A stretch of 64,000 bases of DNA from Roridomyces roridus (taxonomy: Eukaryota > Basidiomycota > Agaricomycetes > Agaricales > Mycenaceae): positions 372,001 through 436,000 of the forward strand of contig JARKIF010000029.1 of NCBI GenBank assembly GCA_029378245.1. Direction: 5' to 3'. Made by a program: the position numbers and the translations under genes. Below, piece by piece: positions 42,396 through 51,938 of the stretch (the first letter of the stretch is position 1; the number at the start of each line of letters is the position of its first letter). The notes under the pieces are model-generated. The model was not told where the DNA came from. It searched no databases and was given only the letters and a program-made list of their open reading frames with translations.

Positions 42396-43301
42396 TTAGG
42401 GCAAGAAAGACCGCCCGCGCTGATGCGACTCCCTATGACGTGGCCCAGTCGGTCGAGGCAGCGCGCGGAGAAGTGAGTGCAGCTTCCCCTTGTGCTTCTC
42501 GGGCTTGGGGTCTGCCGTAGACGATACAGCGCGGAGGGCATGCGGGGAGCTGATCAGCGGCAGACGGGCGTTAAAGGAAGCTGATTTGTGGTGGTGGAGA
42601 AACGAAGGAGGCGAGGCGAGGGATGGGGAGCGCGGGGTGTGGAACGAGGTATCCGGGGATTCAGAGTGTAGGGAGCATGGCTCAAGGGCCGGCGTCGTCG
42701 GATGTACCTCCATAGCACCCCACATAGCCAGCACAGGCACGTCCCCCTGCATCGCAGCCCTTAGCCCCTCATGATGGTCCACCAAGTCCGCCTCGGAGAC
42801 GCTCAGCTGCCAATCCACCACCGCCAAAAACTCGCGCTCGATCTTGCCAATGTCCCGTGCAGAAAAAACACCCGTGCACCGGGCCCAGTGCTTATTCCTC
42901 AGCGTGCTATCGTGCGTGTACTTGGAAGCGACGATAAGGGCCCCGAGGAAGACACGCTCCAAGGCCCACTTGTCGCTGGGAACCACGAGGTGCGCTCGTG
43001 CTCGGGCGATGTACACGAGAGTCGTGAGCAGGGTGGTGGGTGGGACTTCGGAGCGGGCTAGGACCGTTGTGACCAGGCCCGTGAACTTGTAGTAGACGGG
43101 CTCTGAATACGAGTGGGTTCCCCCGAGACTGTAGTGCACGGTCTCTGCGACGCAGTCCACGATGTATTCGATCACGGGTGGCGTCAGCTCCAAATCGAGG
43201 AGCTGCAAGAGCGCAGGCGAGTGGCTCGTGGAGTTGAGCAGCGACGCAGGGTGCAGCCGCCGGAAGGAGGGAGATGAAGAAGAGGACGCCTCGTTTGACA
43301 T
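42396..43301 (-). CDS. PHO80-like cyclin-domain protein
   Basis: A single-exon frame from ATG 43301 (MSNEASSSSSPSFRR). An upstream in-frame ATG at 43439 is less likely because a CT-rich promoter-like stretch lies between. The cyclin fold is recognisable: VIEYIVDCVAETVHYSL, then FTGLVTTVLARSEVPPTTL, LERVFLGALIVASKYTHDST and IEREFLAVVDWQLSVSEADL. This pattern (FLGALIVASKY followed by a LExxFL-type helix) is that of PHO80/PCL cyclins, which bind a Pho85-type CDK. The C-terminal 100 residues are Ser/Pro/His-rich and probably disordered. Confidence 0.82.
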   Translation of the reverse strand: MSNEASSSSSPSFRRLHPASLLNSTSHSPALLQLLDLELTPPVIEYIVDCVAETVHYSLGGTHSYSEPVYYKFTGLVTTVLARSEVPPTTLLTTLVYIARARAHLVVPSDKWALERVFLGALIVASKYTHDSTLRNKHWARCTGVFSARDIGKIEREFLAVVDWQLSVSEADLVDHHEGLRAAMQGDVPVLAMWGAMEVHPTTPALEPCSLHSESPDTSFHTPRSPSLASPPSFLHHHKSASFNARLPLISSPHALRAVSSTADPKPEKHKGKLHSLLRALPRPTGPRHRESHQRGRSFLP

Positions 43302-44849
43302 GGGAAGGAAGGGAGGAGGAGGATGGGAAAGATTCGGAGCGTGGACTCGGCGCCGTTCTTGTATGATATGTATTCCGTGGCCGGCGGAAGATGGAAACCA
43401 CAGCGCTGGGTGGAAATCTACTTTGGGCCTGGCTCGCACTGCAAAGCGATGAAGCCCACCTAACTGTGATGACCGGTGTCAAAATGCTTCATGGAGAGCC
43501 CCAGTCGAGGATGATGCTTGTCCCGTAGACGAGCGAGAGGTAGCTCGAGAGCTCTGCGTCTCGTGTCTCGGGAGCGTCATGTTTTCCAGGAGAAAGGGTC
43601 TTTTGACAGACATCTCTGGTAGGTCTCCTCGACACACCGAATGGCTATGCGCGACAGAAGGTCGGTCCCCGCTCCCGCCGTGTCTGAATGAACTCCTTCG
43701 GCGCGCGCTCCGGCGTTAACCAGAACGGTGTACCTGGGCGTGGGCGGAGAGACCGAGGTAGAGCGTTCCCGAGAATGGGATGGAATGGAGACAGACTTCC
43801 GCATGGGGGATGGGCTGCATCGGTTCTGTCAATATCTGAGCAGAGGAGGAGATATATCACGCACCCTGTGCCTGATATGCGACGACGACAAAACTGTCGA
43901 TCTCATCCATCATGGATTGCAGTGGGCCACGGAAGAGAAAGCTGAGGACGATCAGTCAGTCAGTCAGTCAATCAGTCAAGACGAAAGAAGGGAGGGGAAC
44001 GCACACAGGTACATCAGCGTGATACGTCTGTCGTCGAAAGAGGGAGGGAGGCACTCCAGGGGAGAGCCACGTCAAGGCTTGAAGGCACCCTCGTCCTCGA
44101 CCCAGAGGACGGACGTTCGGATTAATTGCGCATAGGAGTCCCTGTCGCGAGTGAGCCCAAATTCGAGGCCGACGAAGGTACGGCGTACGGGCATCGTCAT
44201 CGTCATCGCAGATGCATCCAGATCAAAGTAGCAGAACAGCTGCATCTGTATCGGAGGATGTCCAAAGCGGTGGGTACGCAGTTAAGAGTCTCTTGAAGTT
44301 GATACGATGTTGCTCAGATCATCATGCACGTTTGACCGTCATTCCGATAGATGGAGGAGGCTGAAGGCTACGCGTCATCGGATGCACTGGATAGGGATGT
44401 GCACCGCTCGAAGGACGGTGTTGAGGCGGAAGGAGAAGGTCGGGATGCTGGGATGGGTGTGTCTTGCTGCATGGAGGAGAAAGGAGGAGGAAGAGAGAAG
44501 AGGGCAGCCATCAGATTTTTGATCGCCTTCTCTTGCTCTCGGCGACCACACCGACGCCTTCCTCGACATCCCTCGCCCTCATGAGTCCTGCCTAGCTCGT
44601 GGCATCATCCCAGTCCCTCGTTCTGGCCGCCATATTTCGTCTTGCTTCATTTGCACTCTGGCGGTTGGATTTTTTTCCGTTTTACCTTGGTTTTACCGAA
44701 GGCTTACAATGCTGGAACTGAGCCAGAATCTCCTCTGGCGATATTCAACTGCCGTTAATTTCCACTGTCGGTTAAACTCTCGGACTGAAAAGGGCTTTCC
44801 GGTTCAAGATTAAGTATCCATTTTACCGGGTCTTCGTTGATGGCGCAAT
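43302..44849. other. Long intergenic region
   Basis: It holds the cyclin promoter and a short (CAGT)n-type run (43953-43978). No gene or transposon was recognised; the frames here are short and low-complexity. Confidence 0.35.
43953..43978. repeat. (CAGT)n simple repeat
   Basis: Five to six imperfect CAGT units, with one CAAT interruption. Confidence 0.7.
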
Positions 44850-46320
44850 AATTATACAGTTCCACTCAATGGCTCTCTTGAAGCTCTCCGCGTGCAGGAG
44901 GATCTGGCCTCCACATACGGGCCGAAACGGCGTGACTATGCTATAACTATTCGGTCCACTGGTCGTGCCCTCCGGCAAGCATTGCGCGAGGACCAAGTGG
45001 AGATGACTCGCGACGCCGCGCCGTACTTTCAAGAGCAGGACCTACCGCAAAGATGGATGTCGGCGACACCAGAAAAGCGCGGAGAGCATATTCTCGCTGG
45101 CCTCACATGTACCTGCTCCGCATACACCGCCTTCAATCATGCCTAGGGCTGGACGCCGTGCCCGTCGCGCCGGTTGTACGGTTCCCGTCGACGGGTACGC
45201 CGACCCGTTCCGTGACTGTTTTGCGACCATTTCTGACGGCCGTCTCCGTCGAAAACGTCCGGCGACGGGTCGACGGACACCTAAAACAGCCGATATCTCG
45301 CTCAAATCGGCCCGGACCGTCTGATGCAGCCCCGTACCTTGTCGATGGACACCAGCCGCACATTTCACAACCCCGACTTCAAGCCTGATTGATGGTTTTT
45401 GGTCACGAGGCGACGGCCGTCGAGCGACGGTCCGTGCCCGTGGTATCCCCGTCAAAACGACGGCCGTGCCCGTCACGGGCACGGCGAACAGCCCTAATCA
45501 TGCCCGTCACTTTTGCGAGAAGGAGATGGATGTCGAATCACATCGACGAGACGACCAGTTCTTCTTGAGCCTCATGCAGGAGATCATGGTCCAGAACCCA
45601 GCTGCTACTGCCCTGGAAACCCCAATCTATATCTCACATCCCGTGTGGGACGCTCTGGCAGCTGAGGAGCAAGCCTCGTCCGACAATAGGCTCGCGCTCA
45701 TGGTCATCCTTGCAGAGAGGAACATGTTGATCAGTGAGACTTGGAGAATCTCATTTTAAACCCCATTTAATTGCTTCCGCTTTGCAGGCTTCGTCACAAT
45801 GTTCACATATCGCTCTTTCCTTGATTTTTCAACTCCCGAACTCAAATCGACGAAAGGATCTCACAAGCCCGTGAAAGGCAACTCCAGTGTGAGCCGACCC
45901 ATGCAAGATGCATTGCGTGTGCTTTACGGTGAGGAGGCGGTCAAGGGTGTCGTCAAAGCTACCCGTGAAAATGCAAACGCGGAGCACATTCAACGCAAAG
46001 AGGAGCACGCAAACGGGAAACCAGTCTGTCAGACGTGCAAGAAATCGCACAGAACTACCCACGCTGCAAACGATGTTGGGATACAATAGAAAGGGAGGTT
46101 CTATACTGCTCTACGTTCGTGGAGTCCATTCGGTCCTTTCCATTCGAGTTACTGATTGTAAATGGCCCAGCGAATGTCAAAAGCTCGATTGGAAAGCTGG
46201 ACACAGGAACGAGTGTGGTCGATGGCTCGAGCTCGAGGATTTGACTGCTGATCAACAGCCTGCTCCTCCCACTTCCCGATTTTGAACCGTCTGAAGCACT
46301 CATATTTTAGGTCTCGGAAC
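44850..46320 (+). pseudogene. MYND zinc-finger gene, copy 1 (degenerate)
   Basis: The first of three tandem paralogues. It is 5'-truncated (the first roughly 60 residues of copies 2 and 3 are missing). It has DLPQRWMSATPEKRGEHILA, then a hAT-like insertion (45144-45496); removing it restores NHA-RHFCEKEMDV in frame. The zinc-finger part has CQTCK, then a frame change before YPRCKRCWDT. A GTTCGT...GCCCAG intron then gives YCSTECQKLDWKAGHRNECG. The frame shifts again and ends soon after. The last part (hydrophobic C-terminal domain) is missing; the Copia element 2 target site lies about 80 bp downstream. Confidence 0.75.
45136..45504. mobile_element. hAT-like MITE, TAGGGCTG family (353 bp)
   Basis: The body is 45144-45496. 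The ends are TAGGGCTGGACGCCGTGCCC and, reversed, TAGGGCTGTTCGCCGTGCCC. Perfect 8-bp duplication ATCATGCC (45136-45143 and 45497-45504). It shares GACGGCCGT-rich sequence and the TAGGG.TG tip with the element at 29152. It sits inside the MYND copy 1 frame. Confidence 0.9.
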
Positions 46321-46402
46321 TGTCCAGGCTCGAGTAGGAAAGTAATCCTACACACCGTTATTTTGGAATATGGCATTATACCGCGTGCGCGCGTACCACA
46401 AT

Positions 46403-46587
46403 TGTTGTGGATTATCGAGGCGCCTATGCGCTCCTCGAACATTCTAGATAGTTTCTTACTAATCTCTTACTCATCTCTTATTCATCTAGTAGAATATTCT
46501 AGACTAATTCAAGTAGTATATAAACGAGCTGTAGTAGCCCGTTGAATACATCGGTCTTCTCATCCTCGCTCCAATAGTTGCTCAACA
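46403..46587 (+). repeat. 5' LTR of Copia element 2
   Basis: TGTTGTGGAT ... GTTGCTCAACA, canonical TG..CA ends. A TATA-like AGTATATAAACG lies near 46512-46523. The start of the LTR has a short inverted motif (CGAGGCGCCTATGCGCTCCTCG). Confidence 0.9.
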
Positions 46588-47370
46588 GGTTACCTGCTTT
46601 TATGGGCCATTGCTGGTGCATGGCAATCCGAGTCTGGGGGTGTGGAGACAGACAGGGAACTTGGCCCAAGGTATTCAAGTAGCAGTGAGGAGAGTGGAAT
46701 CAGTGGATTCCAATGAAGTAATTGAGTACCAGGGGCAATAATTGATTTCGAATGACGAGGACACAGTACACATGAAGACAGAGAAAGTTCAGAGTCCGGC
46801 AGCACATTGATGGAGAGATCGTAGCAAGTTCAGGAACATAATGAGGCCGGGGATCGACCAGTCTCCAGATTGGAAAAGCCAAGGAACAGCGCGGGTTCAT
46901 TGCCCAGAGAGTCACAGAGACGGATAAGTATTAGGAATTGGGATTCGGATGTGGTGGTCTGAAGCAAGAGGCACGCAGCCGCTGTCAACGGAGCTGTCAA
47001 CCGCTGGAGTTAGCGGGTTGCCGCCATTAACCGTCGGTGAAGATTGCAGCCCTTCGGCATCGGCCGGCGGAGTGAAGCCAAGAGATCCATGTTCAAGCTC
47101 AAGGCTTACTAAAAGCACATTAGTAGTCAAAAATGTCATCGAAGAAAAATGGGACCCCACTTTGGCGGAAAACGGGCCGATAAGACCGAGCTTAAAAATA
47201 ATTTTTTAAGACTCGGAATGGGCCCCGCCCGTATCTAAAGAACCCATCACAACTCACAGCCGCACGACAGCCCACTCCCACGCGCTTTCACGCACGTCAT
47301 CGATTATCGTACCACTCTTGCTCAGCTCCACTACCACCCTTTCGATCTTTTTCGATAACACCCGTACACC
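46588..47370 (+). other. Leader of Copia element 2, with disrupted PBS
   Basis: Directly after the LTR the sequence reads GGTTACCTGCTTTTATGGGC, not the uninterrupted GGTTATGGGCCC seen in the other two Copia elements. A second TGGGCCCCG, which matches the sequence after the PBS start in element 1, occurs at about 47219. A secondary insertion of about 620 nt between the halves would explain both observations. Confidence 0.55.
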
Positions 47371-50300
47371 ATGGCCGACTCATCTGTCACCCATCGTGTC
47401 CCCATCGACCCACTTCGTGGCCCCGAGAACTTCCCAGTTTGGAAGATTAAAATCTCGGACGTCCTCACGGACCTCAACCTCGACCTGTATATCAAGGCCA
47501 ACGCCGCTGCGCCGTCAGCCGCGGATGAGGCTGCCAAGTGGAAGCGTGGCGACCGTCGCACCCTGGCCGCAATCCGACTTCGGGTTGCCGACCCCGTGCT
47601 CGTGTACATCTCCCGTAGTAAGTCCGCTCTTGAAGCTTGGACTACGCTCAGCAATATGTACGAGGCTAAAGGCCCCATCGCTATCGTTTCGGCTCGTCGC
47701 AAGCTCTTCGGCACTCGCGCCGCCGAGGATGCCGACATCGAGGAGCATATCCGTGTCATGCAATCCTACCAGGAGGAGTTATCTGTGTTGCAGAAACCCC
47801 TTGATGGTGAGGATTTCTCTTACGCTCTCCTTACCTCACTCCCCGAATCTTGGACCACATTTATTTCCGGCACGAGTGACGACACAATCAAGGATCCTGT
47901 CAAGCTCATTCCCCGAATTCTGTCCGAGGTACACCGACTTCGCGAACGCGGCTCCAACGCCGCTAGCACCGCTCTCGCCGCCGTCAACAAGTCCAAGGCC
48001 AAGTGCTACAAATGTGGCAAGATTGGTCATTGGGCTGACGACCATGACAAGCCGGGTTTCGGGAGCAAAGAGGGGAAGGACAGCAACAAGGGGAAGGGAG
48101 GCCGGCATGGGAAGAAGAAGAAGACTCGTGCGAATGTCGCTCGCGAAGGCGATGTCGATCAGGACCCCGACTTCTTGTTTCTTGCCCGTGAGCCCGCCGC
48201 CACCCCTGCTCTCGCTCCAGACGACCGGCTCTTAGACTCCGGTTGTAGTCGAGCACTCATACGCAATAAATCCGATTTTTCTCAGTACCTTGCTACACCC
48301 CCACATCCCATCTCCGGTATCGGTGATACCATGGCCATTGGCCGTGGCACCATCCCACTTCCGTTTGCCCGCGGCAATATTCTTCGGAATGCTCTGCATT
48401 GTCCTTCGGCACCCTTCAATCTGATCTCTGTCGCACAACTCGCTGACGCCGGTCTGGAATCTCGCTTCCGTGGCAACACTGCTGAGATTCATACCCGCGA
48501 CGGCAAAGTTTGGGCAGTCGGTGATCGCGTTTCTAACCTCTATCGTCTTCGCTTACAGCCTTCCACCTCTGCTCACGCGCTTGTTGCGCGTACATGGGAC
48601 GAATGGCATCGCGCGCTTGGTCATCTGAACGAGAAATCCCTTCGGCATCTTCACTCTCGTGGACTTGTCTTGGGGATGTCCGTGAAGAATGAGAAAGCTC
48701 ATCTCAAACAGTGCAGAGACTGCATTGTTGGCAAGGCACATGTCCAACCCTTCCCTTCCGAGGCTGAACGCGAATACACGGAGATAGGTGATATGATATA
48801 CACCGATCTCTCTGGCAAGATGACTTACCGAGGTATACGCGGTGAATTCTACTTCATTTCGTTCACCGACGCCGCCACCTCATTCTCCAAGGCCGAATGT
48901 CTGCGCGACAAGGAGGGTAAAACTGTCCTCCGTGTTATACAAGCTTACGTCGCTTTCATCACTACGCAGACTGGCCGCAAGCCCCGTCGTATTCGTTTTG
49001 ATGGTGGCATGGAGTATGTCAATCAAGAGGCACGCGACTGGCTCACGTCTCAGGGGATATTCTGGGAGGTAACCGCGCCACACTCATCTGCCCAGAATGG
49101 TGTTGCCGAACGGCTCAATCGCACTGTCATGGAGCGTGGCCGCTCTATGCTGAACAGTGCTAATGTACCCCTTTCACTCTGGCCCGAGGCAGTCATGTAC
49201 GAGTTTCTACTCAAGAATGTCTGTCCGACGCGCGCTATTTCTACCGACATCACGCCGTATGAGGCTTTCTGGAAACGGAAGCCGAATATTGCTAATGTCG
49301 AGGAATTTGGTGCTAAAATCTGGGGTTTGGAACAAAACCAGTACACTAACAAGCTTCAGCCTAAAGCTAAGCAGTTTGTGTTTGTAGGCATCGGCGAACA
49401 CTCACGTGCGTATCGTTACTATGTGTCGCGCACCAATCGTGTTCTAACTTCTCGGAATGTTACTTTCGAGAGGCCCGACTCCGACGCTCCGCAAGATTTC
49501 CATCAAGCCCCCGAGCCGCCGCTTCTGCCGCCCACCTCGCTTGAGGGGGAGCGTGTGGATAAGGACAAGCTTGGTGCGTCGGCTACCCCTCAAAACTCTG
49601 TTCCTACTGCACCCCCAGCACCACCCACATCTGGTTCCGCGCCTGTCTCCACTGCCAGCACTCTTACGCCAGTACCCACTTGCACTTCTACTCCCATTCC
49701 CACTCCTACCTCCACGCCTGCGCCAACCAAATCCAAGGCACCACGCAATATCAACGGAGATATTTCTCCCGAGAACATCATCGGTGGTCTCGGCCCTCGC
49801 ACCTCTCGCTACGCCAAACCCGGTAGCTCTGTCAACCCAGTTCACGCCAACATTTCCTACGCCTTCGCCGTCAAGTCAGCTGATGAGGTCGGTGAAGATC
49901 CTAAGAACTTGGGTCAGGCTCGTTCGGCACTGGATGCACCACAATTTGAGGCTGCAATGCGTGCGGAGAAGGACCAGTTGGAAAAACTTGGGACTTGGGA
50001 TTTGGTGAGTTTACCACCAGGCCGTAAGGCCATCTCGAGCTTATGGGTTTACCGTCGTAAACGCAACAATCTTGGCCAGATTGTCAAACACAAGGCCCGT
50101 CTCGTCGCTGATGGTTCGCGCCAAATTCCGGGAATTGATTTCCAGGAAACTTACGCGCCTACCATCCGCCTCGAAACCTTCCGTTTTGTTCTCGCTCTTG
50201 CCGCCCGCCAGAAACTGCAAGTCCATGGAATGGATGTTGTCGCCGCTTACCTCAACGGTAAATTAGATGAGGAGGTGTACATGCGACAACCTCCCGGCTA

Positions 50301-51453
50301 CGATGACGGCACAGGCCGCGTTTGCCGCCTCAACCTTTCCATCTACGGACTCCGTCAGGCCGGCCGCAATTGGAACCGCGAGCTCAACTCGGCATTTGAA
50401 GCTCTTGGCTTCAAGCGTCTCCTTGCCGACCAGTGTGTCTATATTCGACGCAATCCTGTCACCCATTCTCCCACCATCATCGCAGTTCACGTTGACAATA
50501 TGACTCTGTGTGCTGCTACTGACGCTGAGATTTCTCAGGTCAAGGGGGAGCTTGCGACGAAGTTCAAGGTGACTGATCTCGGTCCCCTCAACCAAATTCT
50601 CGGCATGGAACTTACGCACAGCGCCACCGACGGATCCATTCGGCTTTCACAAGCCAATTACGCTGTCCGTGTACTCGAGGCTTTCGGCATGGCTGATTGC
50701 AAGCCCGTGTCTACGCCGCTCGATCACAACGTCAAGCTCACCCTTCTGATTGAAGGTGATCCGCGCGTTGGTGATGCTGGCTTCCGACACATTTATCTCT
50801 CTGGCATCGGAAAGCTTATGTATCTTGCCGTAGCCACCCGTCCCGACCTCGCGTTCGCTGTACAACACCTGTCGCAGTTCTCCATCCGCCCTGGACCCGA
50901 ACACATGTCTGCGTTGAAGCGTGTCTTCCGCTATCTACGTGGCAGCACCACCCTTGGCATCACTTTCCGTGGTGATGGCGACCTGCACATGTTTTGCGAT
51001 GCTGACTGGGGTAACAGTCTTGTTGATCGCCGCTCAATCTCGGGCTATATGGCGTTCTTCGGTTCTGCCCCCATTTCATGGTCTTCGCGCAAACAACCGA
51101 CTGTTGCGCTGTCTACGATGGAAGCTGAATATATGGCTGCTTCCAATGCAACGCGCGAAGTCATCTGGCTGCGCCAACTGGCTTCCGAACTTGGAATCTC
51201 CGTTGCAGATGCCACGAAGATTCACATCGACAACCAATCAGCAATGAAATTTGCTGAGAACCCTGTCTTCCATGCACGCTCGAAACACATTGACATTCGA
51301 CATCACTTCGTTCGCGAAAACGAACGTCTCGCCTCCAACGAGGTAGTTCTTGTCCACTGTGCCAGCGAGGACAACTTGGCCGACATCTTCACCAAGCCAC
51401 TTCCGCGCCCGCAGTTCGCTGAACTTCGTGATCGTGTTCTCGAGATCGCATAG
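47371..51453 (+). CDS. gag-pol: Copia Gag-Pol polyprotein (1360 aa), RT active site altered
   Basis: Uninterrupted frame with the Copia order: Gag, zinc knuckle, protease, integrase, RT, RNase H. The zinc knuckle is CYKCGKIGHWADDH, with His where Cys is usual. Protease motif LLDSGCSRALI (about 288). Integrase WHRALGHLNEKSL, the TDLSGK, RFDGGMEY and QNGVAERLNRT core residues. RT has SIYGLRQAGRNWN. The catalytic box reads HVDNM (residues 1040-1044), with Asn 1043 where element 1 and the family have Asp. RNase H has CDADWGNS and STMEAEYMAAS. A Pro/Thr-rich linker separates IN and RT. Apart from the RT and zinc-knuckle changes it looks complete. Confidence 0.94.
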   Translation: MADSSVTHRVPIDPLRGPENFPVWKIKISDVLTDLNLDLYIKANAAAPSAADEAAKWKRGDRRTLAAIRLRVADPVLVYISRSKSALEAWTTLSNMYEAKGPIAIVSARRKLFGTRAAEDADIEEHIRVMQSYQEELSVLQKPLDGEDFSYALLTSLPESWTTFISGTSDDTIKDPVKLIPRILSEVHRLRERGSNAASTALAAVNKSKAKCYKCGKIGHWADDHDKPGFGSKEGKDSNKGKGGRHGKKKKTRANVAREGDVDQDPDFLFLAREPAATPALAPDDRLLDSGCSRALIRNKSDFSQYLATPPHPISGIGDTMAIGRGTIPLPFARGNILRNALHCPSAPFNLISVAQLADAGLESRFRGNTAEIHTRDGKVWAVGDRVSNLYRLRLQPSTSAHALVARTWDEWHRALGHLNEKSLRHLHSRGLVLGMSVKNEKAHLKQCRDCIVGKAHVQPFPSEAEREYTEIGDMIYTDLSGKMTYRGIRGEFYFISFTDAATSFSKAECLRDKEGKTVLRVIQAYVAFITTQTGRKPRRIRFDGGMEYVNQEARDWLTSQGIFWEVTAPHSSAQNGVAERLNRTVMERGRSMLNSANVPLSLWPEAVMYEFLLKNVCPTRAISTDITPYEAFWKRKPNIANVEEFGAKIWGLEQNQYTNKLQPKAKQFVFVGIGEHSRAYRYYVSRTNRVLTSRNVTFERPDSDAPQDFHQAPEPPLLPPTSLEGERVDKDKLGASATPQNSVPTAPPAPPTSGSAPVSTASTLTPVPTCTSTPIPTPTSTPAPTKSKAPRNINGDISPENIIGGLGPRTSRYAKPGSSVNPVHANISYAFAVKSADEVGEDPKNLGQARSALDAPQFEAAMRAEKDQLEKLGTWDLVSLPPGRKAISSLWVYRRKRNNLGQIVKHKARLVADGSRQIPGIDFQETYAPTIRLETFRFVLALAARQKLQVHGMDVVAAYLNGKLDEEVYMRQPPGYDDGTGRVCRLNLSIYGLRQAGRNWNRELNSAFEALGFKRLLADQCVYIRRNPVTHSPTIIAVHVDNMTLCAATDAEISQVKGELATKFKVTDLGPLNQILGMELTHSATDGSIRLSQANYAVRVLEAFGMADCKPVSTPLDHNVKLTLLIEGDPRVGDAGFRHIYLSGIGKLMYLAVATRPDLAFAVQHLSQFSIRPGPEHMSALKRVFRYLRGSTTLGITFRGDGDLHMFCDADWGNSLVDRRSISGYMAFFGSAPISWSSRKQPTVALSTMEAEYMAASNATREVIWLRQLASELGISVADATKIHIDNQSAMKFAENPVFHARSKHIDIRHHFVRENERLASNEVVLVHCASEDNLADIFTKPLPRPQFAELRDRVLEIA

Positions 51454-51456
51454 TCG

Positions 51457-51465
51457 CAGGGGGAG
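51457..51465 (+). other. Polypurine tract of Copia element 2
   Basis: CAGGGGGAG lies directly before the 3' LTR. Confidence 0.65.
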
Positions 51466-51650
51466 TGTTGTGGATTATCGAGGCGCCTATGCGCTCCTCG
51501 AACATTCTAGATAGTTTCTTACTAATCTCTGACTCATCTCTTATTCATCTAGTAGAATATTCTAGACTAATTCAAGTAGTATATAAACGAGCTGTAGTAG
51601 CCCGTTGAATACATCGGTCTTCTCATCCTCGCTCCAATAGTTGCTCAACA
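51466..51650 (+). repeat. 3' LTR of Copia element 2
   Basis: Same 185 bp as the 5' LTR, with a single difference at 51531. Followed by the second ACAAT. Confidence 0.9.
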
Positions 51651-51938
51651 ACAATGACCCGCGGCTGCAAAAAACCCAGGTGCTCGGGGAGGTTGAGCTT
51701 CACTGTCGGCCGCTGTAATTCTGTACTTCTTGATTTCTTGGGCAAAAATACAATCGAGTTGGAAGTTCTCCAGGAGCTGAAGTAGTTTGACAAAACAATT
51801 CCGAGTTGTTGAGTGCCTGAACCGCGTCTGGCCAACTTCCGAGAAGTACTTATTGGCCCGATCAGTCGCCGGATCAACGATAATCAATTTTCAGCAGGAA
51901 CCTCCATCTCGCCAGCGTGTCCATCCACAGCACCTCAG

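Larger units (their letters stand above)
46398..51655 (+). mobile_element. Full-length Copia retrotransposon (element 2)
   Basis: Two 185-bp LTRs differ at one base (T46468 versus G51531). Perfect 5-bp target duplication ACAAT (46398-46402 and 51651-51655). One long Gag-Pol frame and a purine tract (about 51457-51465) before the 3' LTR. The LTR-to-start distance is about 780 nt, much longer than the 152 nt of element 1. The PBS is disturbed and RT has a catalytic change (see findings). It is a distinct family from element 1. Confidence 0.93.

Noticed and set aside
43728..44135. 135-codon plus-strand frame
   Set aside because: Low-complexity, includes a simple repeat, no family resemblance, and lies in the upstream region of the cyclin gene.
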